In this document: positions 43,670-53,133 of the stretch, piece after piece
How positions within the stretch are numbered: position 1 is the first letter of the stretch
Layout: every line of letters starts with the position of its first letter
NCBI GenBank assembly: GCA_038199755.1
Contig: JBBPYR010000235.1
Coordinates: 1 to 57,897 of the forward strand
Origin: JBBPYR01 sp038199755
GTDB taxonomy: Bacteria > Chloroflexota > Ktedonobacteria > Ktedonobacterales > Ktedonobacteraceae
Length of the DNA stretch: 57,897 nt
Reading direction: 5' to 3'
The notes under the pieces: model-generated
Told to the model about the DNA's origin: nothing
What the model saw: the letters and a program-made list of their open reading frames with translations, nothing else
Database searches by the model: none
Program-made: the position numbers and the translations under genes

Positions 43670-44725
43670 ATGATGCACTTCACTCAGAAAAAAGGGCTGA
43701 TTGTGGGTCTAGCTAGCTTGTCCGTGCTGGCTCTTTTGCTCATGGGGGCTGCGGCTGCTCCCCAACAGGTGAAGCAAGCGACGACAGTGCCTGTCGTTGG
43801 GCTTCCCGGCTATGATGTCTCGGTGTTCGCTAAAGGGACAAAAACGTATTATAATCCCGACTCAGTTGAGGTTGCTGGTAAGTATGTCTATATTGGCTAC
43901 CAAAACACTACTGCAAAAGATGGCACGGATAACAAAACCAGCACTATTGTGCAATATACCAAGAGTGGCGATTTTGTGCGGGCCATAAGTGTGCTAGGAC
44001 ACTGTGATGGTCTGCGCTATGATCCCTATACGAATTTGTTGTGGGCAAGCTCGAATGAAGATGGCAATCCACAGCTTGTCACCATCGACTTCAAGAGCGG
44101 CAAGGTTACGGCATATCAATTTGCGAAGACTCCTCACGGTGGTGGCTATGACGACCTGGCCTTTGTGAATGGGTTAGCCTTTATTGCCGCCTCCAATCCT
44201 ACGTTGAACAGCGCAGGCGTCAATGTTTTTCCCGCCCTCGATAAGGTCACGCTGAGTAATGGCAAGGCCAACTTGACTCCCGTTCTGTACGGCAACGCAA
44301 CCGCTACCGATGCCTTGACAGGGCAGGCTGTTTCGCTCAACCTGACCGATCCCGACTCGATTTCACTTGATACAAAGGGGAATCTCGTTCTCGATAGCCA
44401 GGGCGATGCGGAACTGATTTCTCTGCATAATCTGGGTACGAACACGCAAACGGTGACGCGCCTAGCCGTTGGCACACAGGTTGACGACACACAGTGGATA
44501 CCCACGGCGAAGGGACAACTGGTGATCGTTGATGCCAAGGCAAACACTATCTATACCGTCACGCTGGACAAGACGGGCTTCACTCCTGGCTCCATCTACA
44601 CTGAGGCACCCAGTGACTCCAGCGTGGGTGGCTTTGTCGGGAAGGTAGATCCCAAAACGGGTTTTATCACGCCTGTGATTATTGGGCTGGTTAGCCCTAC
44701 TGGTTTGGGCTTCATCCCTAATTAA
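43670..44725 (+). CDS. Secreted protein, probable beta-propeller
   Basis: About 351 aa with a signal peptide (KKGLIVGLASLSVLALLLMG, ending AAAA-PQQ). The rest is beta-rich with repeating blade-like units such as YVYIGYQN, GLRYDPYTNLLWASSNED and SISLDTKGNLVLDSQGD. I cannot assign a family with confidence; it recalls NHL/SMP-30-like propellers. GGGGG lies 6 bases before the ATG at 43670; the frame is open to 43595 but the added residues are not signal-like. It is followed by a long convergent terminator. Confidence 0.72.
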   Translation: MMHFTQKKGLIVGLASLSVLALLLMGAAAAPQQVKQATTVPVVGLPGYDVSVFAKGTKTYYNPDSVEVAGKYVYIGYQNTTAKDGTDNKTSTIVQYTKSGDFVRAISVLGHCDGLRYDPYTNLLWASSNEDGNPQLVTIDFKSGKVTAYQFAKTPHGGGYDDLAFVNGLAFIAASNPTLNSAGVNVFPALDKVTLSNGKANLTPVLYGNATATDALTGQAVSLNLTDPDSISLDTKGNLVLDSQGDAELISLHNLGTNTQTVTRLAVGTQVDDTQWIPTAKGQLVIVDAKANTIYTVTLDKTGFTPGSIYTEAPSDSSVGGFVGKVDPKTGFITPVIIGLVSPTGLGFIPN

Positions 44726-44734
44726 GATGCGATG

Positions 44735-44790
44735 ACAGAGACAAGCAGACAGGACGCGCAGAAATGCGTGTCCTGTCTGCTTGTCTCTGT
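44735..44790. terminator. Long stem with GAAA tetraloop between convergent genes
   Basis: The arms 44735-44760 and 44765-44790 pair over 26 bases with a single G.T; the loop is GAAA. It sits in the 81-base gap between the stops of the secreted protein (plus) and the glucose-dehydrogenase-like gene (minus). Confidence 0.75.
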
Positions 44791-44806
44791 TGCGTTCGGT
44801 GGCAGT

Positions 44807-45937
44807 TTATTTGTGTGTCAAGCTGTCCAAATCAATCACGTTTTTGATGCCGCCGACCTTGCCAGAAACGACATCGTTGAACGAGTCGATGGGATAGCGG
44901 CCAGTAATGAGGGCATGGACCGCATCGGGCCAGCGTTGCTGAAAGATCGTCAGGTCACGAATGGCGTTCTGGAAGGCATCTTTTCCAGCGTTGACGGTGC
45001 CGAAGATGATCTGGTTTTTTAGCACGGCGTCACGCATAATCAGGTCGGTATCCACCTGAATCGGTGCTTTACGTCCCGGCACGCCTGTAAAAATGAAGGC
45101 GGCATTAGTTCCTAGTACGGGCATGACATCGAAGGCTACCTGCGAGGCACCCACGGCCTCGTAAATCACATCGATGTTGCCAATCTGTTGTGCCAGTTGC
45201 GCTGCTGTTGTTTGTTGGTCGGAGATGTATTTTGCTCCCAATGACTCGACCAGCTGTGATTTGGGGTTAGGGGCTGGTGTGCGCGAATAGACAGAGGTCT
45301 CGAAACCCGCTACGAGCAGTGCCATTGTGCCGAGAATGCCGACAGGACCTGCTCCTAGCACAACCGCGTGAAGTCCCTTGCCATGCTCCTCTGGTGGTGC
45401 TTCAGGCTCGATCCAGGGGAGGCGCTGCTGAATTTGCCACAGTTGGGCGATGCCTTTTTCCGCGATGGTGAGCGGCTCGACGAGTACTGCGATATCACGC
45501 AGTTCGTGTGGGACGACGTTCATATATCGCTCATCATCTACCACGTATTCTGTCATAAATCCATGTCGTTGCTTGATGCCACGCTCAGTGAAATCGCCGG
45601 TAAAACAAAAATCCTGACGACCTGCGCGACATGCGCGACACTCAGGATGATTGCAGGGGCGACGCACCATCGTCACCACCAGATCGCCAGGTTTGAGCGT
45701 AGTCACATTCGCGCCAACCTCAATCACCTCACCGAGCGACTCATGGCCGATGACCAGATAATCAGAGCCATCGGGCGGCGTGCCATACTCGAAAGAGCAG
45801 ATTTCTTTATCTGTACCACATACACCGACATCAAGCATGCGTAATTTTACTTGCGTTGGCTCTGTAATCTGCGGTTCCTCGTGATAATCGATTACTTTCA
45901 CTTCTTGTGTCTTGGGAAAAACGGCTACAGCTTTCAT
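44807..45937 (-). CDS. Glucose 1-dehydrogenase-like zinc alcohol dehydrogenase (MDR)
   Basis: 376 aa. GVCGTDKEI (catalytic-zinc Cys), GHESLGEV (His/Glu), the structural-zinc cluster CNHPECRACRAGRQDFC and VEPLTIAEKG are all of the archaeal/bacterial glucose-dehydrogenase (Glc_DH) MDR branch. The nucleotide motif is VLGAGPVGILG. It oxidises glucose or related aldoses with NAD(P). AGGAGG lies 8 bases before the ATG. No gluconolactonase or KDG genes are next to it. Confidence 0.9.
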   Translation of the reverse strand: MKAVAVFPKTQEVKVIDYHEEPQITEPTQVKLRMLDVGVCGTDKEICSFEYGTPPDGSDYLVIGHESLGEVIEVGANVTTLKPGDLVVTMVRRPCNHPECRACRAGRQDFCFTGDFTERGIKQRHGFMTEYVVDDERYMNVVPHELRDIAVLVEPLTIAEKGIAQLWQIQQRLPWIEPEAPPEEHGKGLHAVVLGAGPVGILGTMALLVAGFETSVYSRTPAPNPKSQLVESLGAKYISDQQTTAAQLAQQIGNIDVIYEAVGASQVAFDVMPVLGTNAAFIFTGVPGRKAPIQVDTDLIMRDAVLKNQIIFGTVNAGKDAFQNAIRDLTIFQQRWPDAVHALITGRYPIDSFNDVVSGKVGGIKNVIDLDSLTHK

Positions 45938-46006
45938 CGTAAAAACCTCCTAAAAATCTTCTTATGAAGAACAACATTTCATGAATGTGTTAGTGCATGT
46001 ATGCAT

Positions 46007-47923
46007 TTATATAGTCCATACACGAGCATTTTTGAACGCTACTTCTGTTACATCGGCTAGACTGATGGAGATGACGGCGGCGACGCCGATAGAGCCATGC
46101 TGGAAGCTGCTGTCAGTAATAGTCGTGAGAAAATGATGATTGATCGCAAGCCGTATCTGGGAGCCACTCGCGACGACCGCTATCACGTTTTCTTTGCCTA
46201 TACCTTGATTGACGAATGGGCTATTGCTTTGTATCAATGCGCTAGCTTGGTCCTTGAGGGTGAGGCCATAGGAGCCATCGGTGCAGATGAGAAAGCGGTA
46301 ATTGCTGCGGAATACGAGTGCGCCACAGTCGCCTCGCAGGATGGTCATACTGACCTCATAGGTAAAGTTGCTATAATCGCTGCCTTGCGCTTGGCAATCA
46401 TAAAATGCTGTACCGAGCTGCGCGATTGCGTGATATGCACCACCTGTGAAGGCGCATGAACCGCTGCTACTCGTACTGGTATTCCATTTATGGCCCTGGC
46501 TGTTATCAATCAGGGTATCATCCAGCACGAGTGTTGATGGTTGCGTGGTATAAGGATTACCATTGATGGCGGCTACCGTCGCAGTTGCGTTATTTCTTGA
46601 CCCCACCGTCCCTGTTGGCGCGCCAGTGCTAGCGCTCCCGCTCCCACTATGTCTCAGCAGCACGAATTGCGAGACGAACGCTCCCCCGACTACAAAGATC
46701 AGTAAGCCAAGCATGAGTACCACACTACAGCGCAAGCCACTTCTGGTGGCAAACGTGAGGTTAACACCGCGTCCCGCTTGTGCTGTCGTAGCAGGAGCGG
46801 GGTCGTGAGCTGTTGTTACCGCTTGTACGCTTTGCGATTGCTGCGAGGTGGCTGTGGCACGGATGGGCGGTTGTGACTGTGCAGAGCGCAATTGATCTTG
46901 CTGCTGCATGGTGAGGGCTATGCCACCTATGCCACCTATGCTGCCAGCCAGTGGCTGCGTCTTCTCTGGGTCGAGAGGGGCCGTTGCAGTGTTGGGTATG
47001 TCAGCAAAATCAGAGCCAGCAACAGTGCCAAAGGGACTCGCAGCAGACGGCCTCTGCTGGAGTGCAGCTTGAAATGCCTGTGCAAAAGCGGTAACGCTGG
47101 GAAAGCGGTCGCCTGGCCGCTTGGCGAGTCCGCGTATGAGTATGTTATCAAGTGCTGGTGGCACCTGCGGATTGAGTGTGCTGGGCGGTTGCACCTGTCC
47201 TTGCACATGCTGCATCATCAATTGTTGCAGATTGCCGCGAAATGGTACACGTCCTGTTAGCAGTTCATAGCTCATTGCGGCTAACATATATTGATCAGTT
47301 TCTAAGACAGGATGGCCTTGCCATTGCTCCGGAGCCATGTAGAGCGGGGTACCACCAATGGTATGTTGCCCAATGCTGGCGGCAGAGTCGCTAAACTTTG
47401 CTAGCCCAAAATCTGCTAGCAGCAGGTCAGGACGACGTGGATTGTCACGGTCGAGACGGATCAGGAAATTTGAAGGTTTCACGTCTCGGTGAATGATCTG
47501 CTGGTCATGGGCATGTTGGAGCGCACCCGCAGCCTGCATCACAATGTGGGCGACATCGATAGGCAATAATGCGCCCGGTGCGTTACGCTGGCGCAGCCAT
47601 ATGGAGAGCGAACCATCACTACAGAACGGCATCACCATATAGGGCATCTGTGTGCTATTGAGTGTTTCCTGTCCATAGTCGAAAAGAGGCAGAATATGCG
47701 GGTGATTGAGATGCGCGATAGTATGCATCTCTCGCTCAAAGAGGCGCAGTGCCTCGTTATTGAGTGACGTACTATCATCAAACTGTGTATCGCTACGAAT
47801 CACTTTTATCGCAACTTGTCTGTGAATACCTGGGTCTTCTGCCAGATAGACCTCACCCATGGCACCTCTACCTAATAGATGCAATAAGTGGTAACGGCCA
47901 AGTTGTTTTCCATCCAATGACAT
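46007..47923 (-). CDS. Membrane Ser/Thr protein kinase with LamG/GH16-like C-terminal sensor (kinase D)
   Basis: 638 aa. The kinase domain (about 9-290) has GRGAMGEV, Lys40, Glu64, HRDVKPSN (145-152), DFG (171-173) and YMAPEQ, all intact. A Gln/Thr/Ala-rich linker leads to one membrane helix (about 400-423). The outer region (about 465-638) is a beta-sandwich with segments SCAFTGGAYHAI, FTYEVSMTILRGD and GSIGVAAV. The same module ends the neighbouring kinases. AGGAA precedes the ATG. It is the last of four kinase genes on the minus strand. Confidence 0.92.
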   Translation of the reverse strand: MSLDGKQLGRYHLLHLLGRGAMGEVYLAEDPGIHRQVAIKVIRSDTQFDDSTSLNNEALRLFEREMHTIAHLNHPHILPLFDYGQETLNSTQMPYMVMPFCSDGSLSIWLRQRNAPGALLPIDVAHIVMQAAGALQHAHDQQIIHRDVKPSNFLIRLDRDNPRRPDLLLADFGLAKFSDSAASIGQHTIGGTPLYMAPEQWQGHPVLETDQYMLAAMSYELLTGRVPFRGNLQQLMMQHVQGQVQPPSTLNPQVPPALDNILIRGLAKRPGDRFPSVTAFAQAFQAALQQRPSAASPFGTVAGSDFADIPNTATAPLDPEKTQPLAGSIGGIGGIALTMQQQDQLRSAQSQPPIRATATSQQSQSVQAVTTAHDPAPATTAQAGRGVNLTFATRSGLRCSVVLMLGLLIFVVGGAFVSQFVLLRHSGSGSASTGAPTGTVGSRNNATATVAAINGNPYTTQPSTLVLDDTLIDNSQGHKWNTSTSSSGSCAFTGGAYHAIAQLGTAFYDCQAQGSDYSNFTYEVSMTILRGDCGALVFRSNYRFLICTDGSYGLTLKDQASALIQSNSPFVNQGIGKENVIAVVASGSQIRLAINHHFLTTITDSSFQHGSIGVAAVISISLADVTEVAFKNARVWTI

Positions 47924-47942
47924 ACAATTTCCTGACGCCTTC

Positions 47943-49787
47943 TTATGCCCATAGTCTCATATTGTGGAACGCTATTTCTGTTGCGTTTGTCAGATCACTG
48001 GCAACGAGGGCGATTTGCCCCTGTACGTAGGTGCTATCTGTCACACTATCGATATGAGTAGAATTAATATAGAAATCGATGTGATCTCCGATCACGGCAA
48101 CGGCGAGCGTGTTTGTTTTATTGAGACCAGTGTGAATAGCGGTTGAGGTGCCACTGACAAGGATCTTGTTGGTGGCACCGAAGAGAATAAGTGCGTAATA
48201 TCCATCCTGCGTGAGACGCATATAATAGGCATCTAAGTTCGCTGGGGCAGACAGGCGAAAACCCATACCACCCGCATCACCTTTGAGAATCGTCATCTGC
48301 ACCTCATAGACAAAATTACGGAGTTGTGCATAGGGTTGCGCGTCGGCAGTGCAAAAGAAGGAATAGTTATTTTTCGCTGTACTGATATGATAAGCCCCAT
48401 TGCTAAACGTGCAGAAGCTATCGCCATTGGCTGCGACTTCCCATTTGGCACCACTCTGATTATTGCTCAATGGGTCAAGCAAGCGCAATGTGTTGAGTAT
48501 TTTTCCATACGGATTAGGATTTGCATGCGCGATAGTCGTGGTCGCTGTCGCATTCACTGCATTGGTGTTCGCAACACTTTGTGTGGGTATGGCAGGAGTT
48601 GTGCCTGCACTAGCCTGGGCTATAGGGAACGTTGAAGCGGTTGGCACCTGGGGTGAATGAACATATTGATAAAGCGCGAAGAGGATGCCGCTAGAGAGTA
48701 TCAGCAGAATGGCTATCGTGACGATAATCAAGCGTGTATGTTTCAAGGGTGATTGTGTAGCATGACTAAATGCCGGGGTGGATATAGGGATGGATGGTGG
48801 GGTGTATAGTGGGGGGGTATATGCGGAGGGAAATGTATCGGGCAGATGGGTAGTGGAAGGGGTTGCTAGCATGTTTTGCACTGGTTGGACTGCGAAAAAT
48901 GAGTTGGGTGAGTTTGAACTGGCCGTATGCGAAGGCTGCGAGAGCTCTGAGGGGGCTTGCTCTGCCACCTGTGACTGCTTCGTAGGCAGCGACGGCTCAT
49001 CTTCCTTGATGGAAATTGTGAGGAAGAGGGGACCACGTGGACCTTGCTCATAGAGTGCCTCACCTTGCCCTTCCAGCCGCAGCACTTGCTGCTCTCGTGT
49101 GCCCGCGGGTACTGTGACCGTAACCTGCCGCTTTCCCGGCAGTGTAATGGTGCGTTGCGTTCCATTTCTGGCTTCTCCCCGGCTGATCGTCAAGGTTGCT
49201 CGGAGATCGCTGTAGGCTATGGCTTGCTCTAAGGCTCGTACAAATTGCGTGACCGAGGCAAACCTCTGCTCTGGCTGTTTTTCTAGGGCGTGTAACACGA
49301 CAGCATCGATAGCCGGGGAAAGGTATTTATTGATGGTACTTGGTGGCGGCGGTGGAATCAGACGATGTTGCTGGATAACACGTTCCTTGGGGCCAGAAAA
49401 GGGTGTGCGACCCGCCAAAAATTGGTATGCTACCATGCAGAGGGCATACTGATCAGTGGCGGCACACGGTTGACCATCCCATTGTTCAGGCGCGATATAC
49501 AGTGCTGTCGCCTGCGCGGGCATAAAAATCTCTTTCATTGCCACTGTCTCAATGGTGCTGATGTCAAGGAGTTGTATATCAGGCAAGGAAGTCTGCGTTT
49601 GGGCAGAGTGAACGATGAAGCTTTGCGGCCTGACATGAAGGTAGAGCATATGACGATCATGGCCGAGTTGGAGTTCTAGAGCGGCCTGACGTATAAAGTG
49701 TACGGTATCCCGTGGTGAGAGTTGTGTAATACCCCGCTGCGTTAACCAGCGATCCAGCGTGTCAATCTGTGTGCCTTCGATTGCCAT
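47943..49787 (-). CDS. N-lobe-less pseudokinase fused to a DnaJ-C-terminal-like domain and an outer sensor (protein C)
   Basis: 614 aa. It starts at helix D/E of a kinase C-lobe: the Gly loop and the VAIK lysine are missing. The HRDxKPxN position reads YLHVRPQS (about 49-56), so the catalytic Asp is His and the metal-binding Asn is Ser; DFG is DIS (75-77). YIAPEQW and the late helices (LHALEKQPEQRFASV) remain. Residues about 198-262 match a DnaJ C-terminal domain (ISRGEARNGTQRTI, VPAGTREQQVLRLEGQG, RGPLFLTISI). One membrane helix (about 353-375) and the LamG-like module follow. GAGGTGGG precedes the ATG. Likely a non-catalytic partner of the flanking kinases. Confidence 0.88.
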   Translation of the reverse strand: MAIEGTQIDTLDRWLTQRGITQLSPRDTVHFIRQAALELQLGHDRHMLYLHVRPQSFIVHSAQTQTSLPDIQLLDISTIETVAMKEIFMPAQATALYIAPEQWDGQPCAATDQYALCMVAYQFLAGRTPFSGPKERVIQQHRLIPPPPPSTINKYLSPAIDAVVLHALEKQPEQRFASVTQFVRALEQAIAYSDLRATLTISRGEARNGTQRTITLPGKRQVTVTVPAGTREQQVLRLEGQGEALYEQGPRGPLFLTISIKEDEPSLPTKQSQVAEQAPSELSQPSHTASSNSPNSFFAVQPVQNMLATPSTTHLPDTFPSAYTPPLYTPPSIPISTPAFSHATQSPLKHTRLIIVTIAILLILSSGILFALYQYVHSPQVPTASTFPIAQASAGTTPAIPTQSVANTNAVNATATTTIAHANPNPYGKILNTLRLLDPLSNNQSGAKWEVAANGDSFCTFSNGAYHISTAKNNYSFFCTADAQPYAQLRNFVYEVQMTILKGDAGGMGFRLSAPANLDAYYMRLTQDGYYALILFGATNKILVSGTSTAIHTGLNKTNTLAVAVIGDHIDFYINSTHIDSVTDSTYVQGQIALVASDLTNATEIAFHNMRLWA

Positions 49788-49885
49788 ATGCCCACCTCAT
49801 TAAGAAATGAGTCAAATCTATTTGCATAACTCAGGAGCCTAGCAACACTATAACATATCTTTTGTGAAAATGGAAAGCCATGTCG

Positions 49886-50449
49886 TTATGCATGTGGAAT
49901 GTAGCCCGCGCTCCATGCCCACAAGAATAGTGCAAAGGCCAGAAGTAATAGGATGATAAGGACCGCGATCACCAAGCCTTTTTTTGATCGCGATTGCTCT
50001 TGCTCGACCACCTGAAAATTGACCATCAGACTGCGTGAAGTTGGGTTAAGCACAGAGGTCTCGGGGTCTTCTGCATAGACGACGTGTCCCTCAGAAAGGT
50101 TTTGGGGGATGGCGTAGCGTAGATTCTCACCGGGGGCAACTCCTCCTGGTATGCTCAGGCGAATGTTCTTCTTATTCATACCATCCATCACCGCAAGGAG
50201 TTTTAAGCTGCCGCTCATCGCTTCTTTTCGGCTGACCAGCAGGGTCGCTGTGCTCTCTCCTTTTGGGCGTAGCACGGGAGGGAATGAAGGGGCGGAGCCA
50301 CTCTTGGCGCGATCAACTTTGGCTGGTTCGGTGCGCACTGGTTTTGGCGGTGCTGGTCTTCTCTCAGGTGCTTGCTTCCCAACAGACTGTTGCAATGCGT
50401 TATAGTACACTTGTAGCGAGGGATAGCGATCTGCGGGCTTCTTCTCTAG
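49886..50449 (-). pseudogene. 3' part of frameshifted kinase B (C-lobe end, DnaJ-C-like domain, membrane helix)
   Basis: In this frame, reading from 50449, LEKKPADRYPSLQV then YYNAL completes the kinase fold broken off at 50446. A Pro/Lys linker follows, then residues resembling the DnaJ C-terminal-like module (LLVSRKEAMSGSLKLL, IRLSIPGGVAPGENLRY) and one membrane helix (KKGLVIAVLIILLLLAFALF) close to the end. Unlike its neighbours it lacks the outer LamG-like part. A GTG at 50410 could start a separate product but lacks a clear ribosome-binding site. It is read as the second half of one gene interrupted by a one-base deletion. Confidence 0.75.
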
Positions 50450-51219
50450 GCACGTAGCAGCACCCCATCAGTTGCGCGGGGAATGCGAGTGTTCAGCTTG
50501 CTGGGTGGCTGCGGCTTCTCGCGGTAGTGTTGAATGGCTATTTCTGCCGGGCTACCCTCAAACGGAACTTTGCCGGTCAGTAGCTCGTAGGTCATGATGG
50601 CGAGTGCGTATTGATCGCTGGCCCTGGATGGCTGCTGACTCGATAACTCCGGTGCCATATATTGGGGTGTGCCAATGCCTACTGAGGTGAGTTGACCATC
50701 GTCCAGGTTTTTTACTAGGCCGAAATCACTGAGTAAGAGCGTTGGTCGGTTGGGATTAGCTAGATTATCAATCAGGAAGTTAGATGGTTTGATGTCGCGG
50801 TGAAGAATTTCTTGGTCATGGGCATACTGCAATGCACCTGTTGCTTGTTCGATCAGATAGACCACATCAAAAGGAGTTGGCAGCGTGCCCTGTTGTTTAC
50901 GCTGCTTGAGCCAATGTGCCAAAGAACCCGCTTGTATATAGGGCATGACCATATACTGAATGGTATAGCTGTTCACCAACTGCTCATCAACCATATAGAT
51001 AGGAATAATGTGCGGATGGTGCAGGCGAGCAATCGTCTTCATCTCGCGTTTGAAGCGATTTTGCAGGGTAGGATCAGAGGCTCTGTCTTCGTGCATGACC
51101 TTAATTGCCACATCACGCGACAATTTTGTATCCTGTGCGAGATAGACCTGCCCCATACCCCCCTCATCTAAGAGGCGTAGGACTTTATAGTTCCCCAGTT
51201 GTTGGCCCTCTAATCGCAT
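50446..51219 (-). CDS. Ser/Thr protein kinase, frameshifted near its C-lobe end (kinase B, 5' part)
   Basis: 257 aa. DEGGMGQVY, Lys40, HRDIKPSN (140-147), DFG (165-167) and YMAPEL are all intact. It stops at a TAG directly after DGVLLRA, where related kinases continue with LxKxPxDRYPS. The missing sequence is present one base out of frame (see 49886-50449). The start at 51219 has AAAGGGG 5 bases upstream; the frame runs on to 51261 but overlaps kinase A. The catalytic core is complete except for the last helix. Either a real frameshift mutation or an error in the base sequence. Confidence 0.85.
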   Translation of the reverse strand: MRLEGQQLGNYKVLRLLDEGGMGQVYLAQDTKLSRDVAIKVMHEDRASDPTLQNRFKREMKTIARLHHPHIIPIYMVDEQLVNSYTIQYMVMPYIQAGSLAHWLKQRKQQGTLPTPFDVVYLIEQATGALQYAHDQEILHRDIKPSNFLIDNLANPNRPTLLLSDFGLVKNLDDGQLTSVGIGTPQYMAPELSSQQPSRASDQYALAIMTYELLTGKVPFEGSPAEIAIQHYREKPQPPSKLNTRIPRATDGVLLRA

Positions 51220-51235
51220 ATCTGCCCCTTTACGG

Positions 51236-53056
51236 TTAAGCGTTTTGTACGACCTTTGCATTACTAAAACTCACATCGGCGGCATTAGTGAGATCAATGG
51301 CGGCAACGCCAATCTTGCCTTGCGAAAACTGCGCATCCTGGATAGAGGTGATTTTGCTGCCGTTGATGTACACAATAATTTGTCCACCGCCATCAGCTGC
51401 TGCGATGGTGTTCTGCTGATTCTTGCCGGTCGTAATCAAGCTGGACGCGGTTGGCTGAATCAGCGTGGTTGCTTGATGATTGTTATATCGGTACAGTTCG
51501 TATTGACCTGTGCTACGAATGCCAAAGTAATAGTAAGAATTACTGGCATCGTTGACGCAGAAAACCACGCCCCCTCCGTCGCCAGAGATGATCGTCATAT
51601 CTACTTGATACGCAAAGACGCTAAAATTCGTGGCCTGCGCAAGGCAAGAGAAAAGTGTATCGTTCTGACTACCTACCACATGATAGCTACTATTCGTAAA
51701 TGCACAATTACTGCTTTCATCCCACTGATTAGTGTTGCTCGTCAGTGGGTCGTCAAACGTAATCTTGGTAGCTGACGTTGGTGCGGCTGTCGGCGCGGGT
51801 GTATCGGTTGGTGCCGGGGTCGCTGTTGGGACCACATTGTTGGCGGCGAGGGCGGTCGCCGTGGCGTTCCTGTCAATTGTTGGCGGTTGAGGAGTTACGC
51901 GCGAGAACAGATAAATGACACCGCTCAGCACGACAAGCACCGCCAGACCAATCAAGACGATGCGTCCCGTCATATTTGGCTTTTGCTGCTGGGGTGGCTG
52001 CGGTGGAAGCTGGGGAACTTGTGGCAGCGGTTGTCCCTGTCCCGGTAATGACCACGGATTTGGGTTAGGGTTAGGCCTGGGGTTGACGTTCTGATTGGGT
52101 GGTGGTGCGAGATGCGTAGGTGGTATCCATCCTGCTGGATTTTGATTGGCTGGCGGCGGCGGCGGTGGGGGTGGTGTAATGGCGTTGTTGCTTGCCACGG
52201 TAGCTTGTTGCAGTGCGTCCGCGAAGGCGCGTATCGTGGGGTAACGGTCTTGCGGATTCTTTGCCAGCGCACGCAAAATAACCGCGTCTATTGCACGCGG
52301 CAGCCTGGAATTGAGCGAACTCGGCGGTACGGGCGTCGTCTGCATATGCTGGTACATCATTTGCATATCATTGCCACGGAACGGAAGCTGGCCTGTGAGC
52401 ATTTCATAGGCCATAATTGCTAAAGCGTATTGATCGCTCGCGGGCACCGGGTGGCCGTTCCACTGTTCGCTGGCCATGTATGCCAGCGTACCCCGTGAGG
52501 TGGTGCTCCCCTTGGTGGCGTCGATGGCCTTTGCGATGCCAAAGTCCATCAAGAGCAAATCGGGTCGATCAGGCGTCTCCTGGCGGTTGCGAATGAGAAA
52601 ATTGGAGGGTTTGACATCCATGTGCAGGATGTTGCGATCATGGGCGTGTTGGAGCGCGTCTGCCGCTTCGCGCACGAAATGTGCCACCTCTTGTGGTGGC
52701 AATGGCTCTCTGCTCCCACGACTGCGGAGCCAGTCAATCAATGAGCCTTCGGCACGATACGGCATCACCATATAGGTGGTTGGCTTGCCTTGCACCGTTT
52801 CAGTGCCATAGTCGAGGAGTTGCAGAATATAGGGATGGTCAAGTGAGCTGACGAGGCGCATCTCACGGTCAAATAGACGATTCGCCTCTTGCGTGGCGGT
52901 CTGATTGGGGTATAATGTTGGCTCACTCTGCACGACCTTGATTGCCACCTGCCGTGGCAAATTGGTGTCGTCCGCGAGATAGATTTCACCCATACCACCC
53001 CTGGCGATCAGGCTGCGCACGCGATAATGCCCCAGTTGCACACCTTCTAAACCCAT
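51236..53056 (-). CDS. Membrane Ser/Thr protein kinase with LamG-like outer domain (kinase A)
   Basis: 606 aa. Kinase domain about 9-282: ARGGMGEIY, Lys40, Glu64, DFG (171-173). The catalytic loop is HMDVKPSN (145-152) rather than HRD, and the activation-segment end is YMASEQ rather than YMAPEQ. A poly-Pro linker (about 295-358) leads to one membrane helix (365-385), then a Thr/Pro spacer and the LamG-like module (CAFTNSSYHVV, FAYQVDMTIISGD, QGKIGVAAI). AAAGGGAG precedes the ATG. It heads the array of kinases; the next gene starts 17 bases after its stop. Confidence 0.9.
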   Translation of the reverse strand: MGLEGVQLGHYRVRSLIARGGMGEIYLADDTNLPRQVAIKVVQSEPTLYPNQTATQEANRLFDREMRLVSSLDHPYILQLLDYGTETVQGKPTTYMVMPYRAEGSLIDWLRSRGSREPLPPQEVAHFVREAADALQHAHDRNILHMDVKPSNFLIRNRQETPDRPDLLLMDFGIAKAIDATKGSTTSRGTLAYMASEQWNGHPVPASDQYALAIMAYEMLTGQLPFRGNDMQMMYQHMQTTPVPPSSLNSRLPRAIDAVILRALAKNPQDRYPTIRAFADALQQATVASNNAITPPPPPPPPANQNPAGWIPPTHLAPPPNQNVNPRPNPNPNPWSLPGQGQPLPQVPQLPPQPPQQQKPNMTGRIVLIGLAVLVVLSGVIYLFSRVTPQPPTIDRNATATALAANNVVPTATPAPTDTPAPTAAPTSATKITFDDPLTSNTNQWDESSNCAFTNSSYHVVGSQNDTLFSCLAQATNFSVFAYQVDMTIISGDGGGVVFCVNDASNSYYYFGIRSTGQYELYRYNNHQATTLIQPTASSLITTGKNQQNTIAAADGGGQIIVYINGSKITSIQDAQFSQGKIGVAAIDLTNAADVSFSNAKVVQNA

Positions 53057-53133
53057 AATATATTCTCTCCCTTTAGCTTATAGCATATAGAAAAAATAAT
53101 AGAAGTAACACAACTATTTGCTGCCAATATATC

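Noticed and set aside
50440..50460. Programmed ribosomal frameshift in kinase B
   Set aside because: No slippery heptamer or strong downstream structure is seen; a deletion or base error is simpler.
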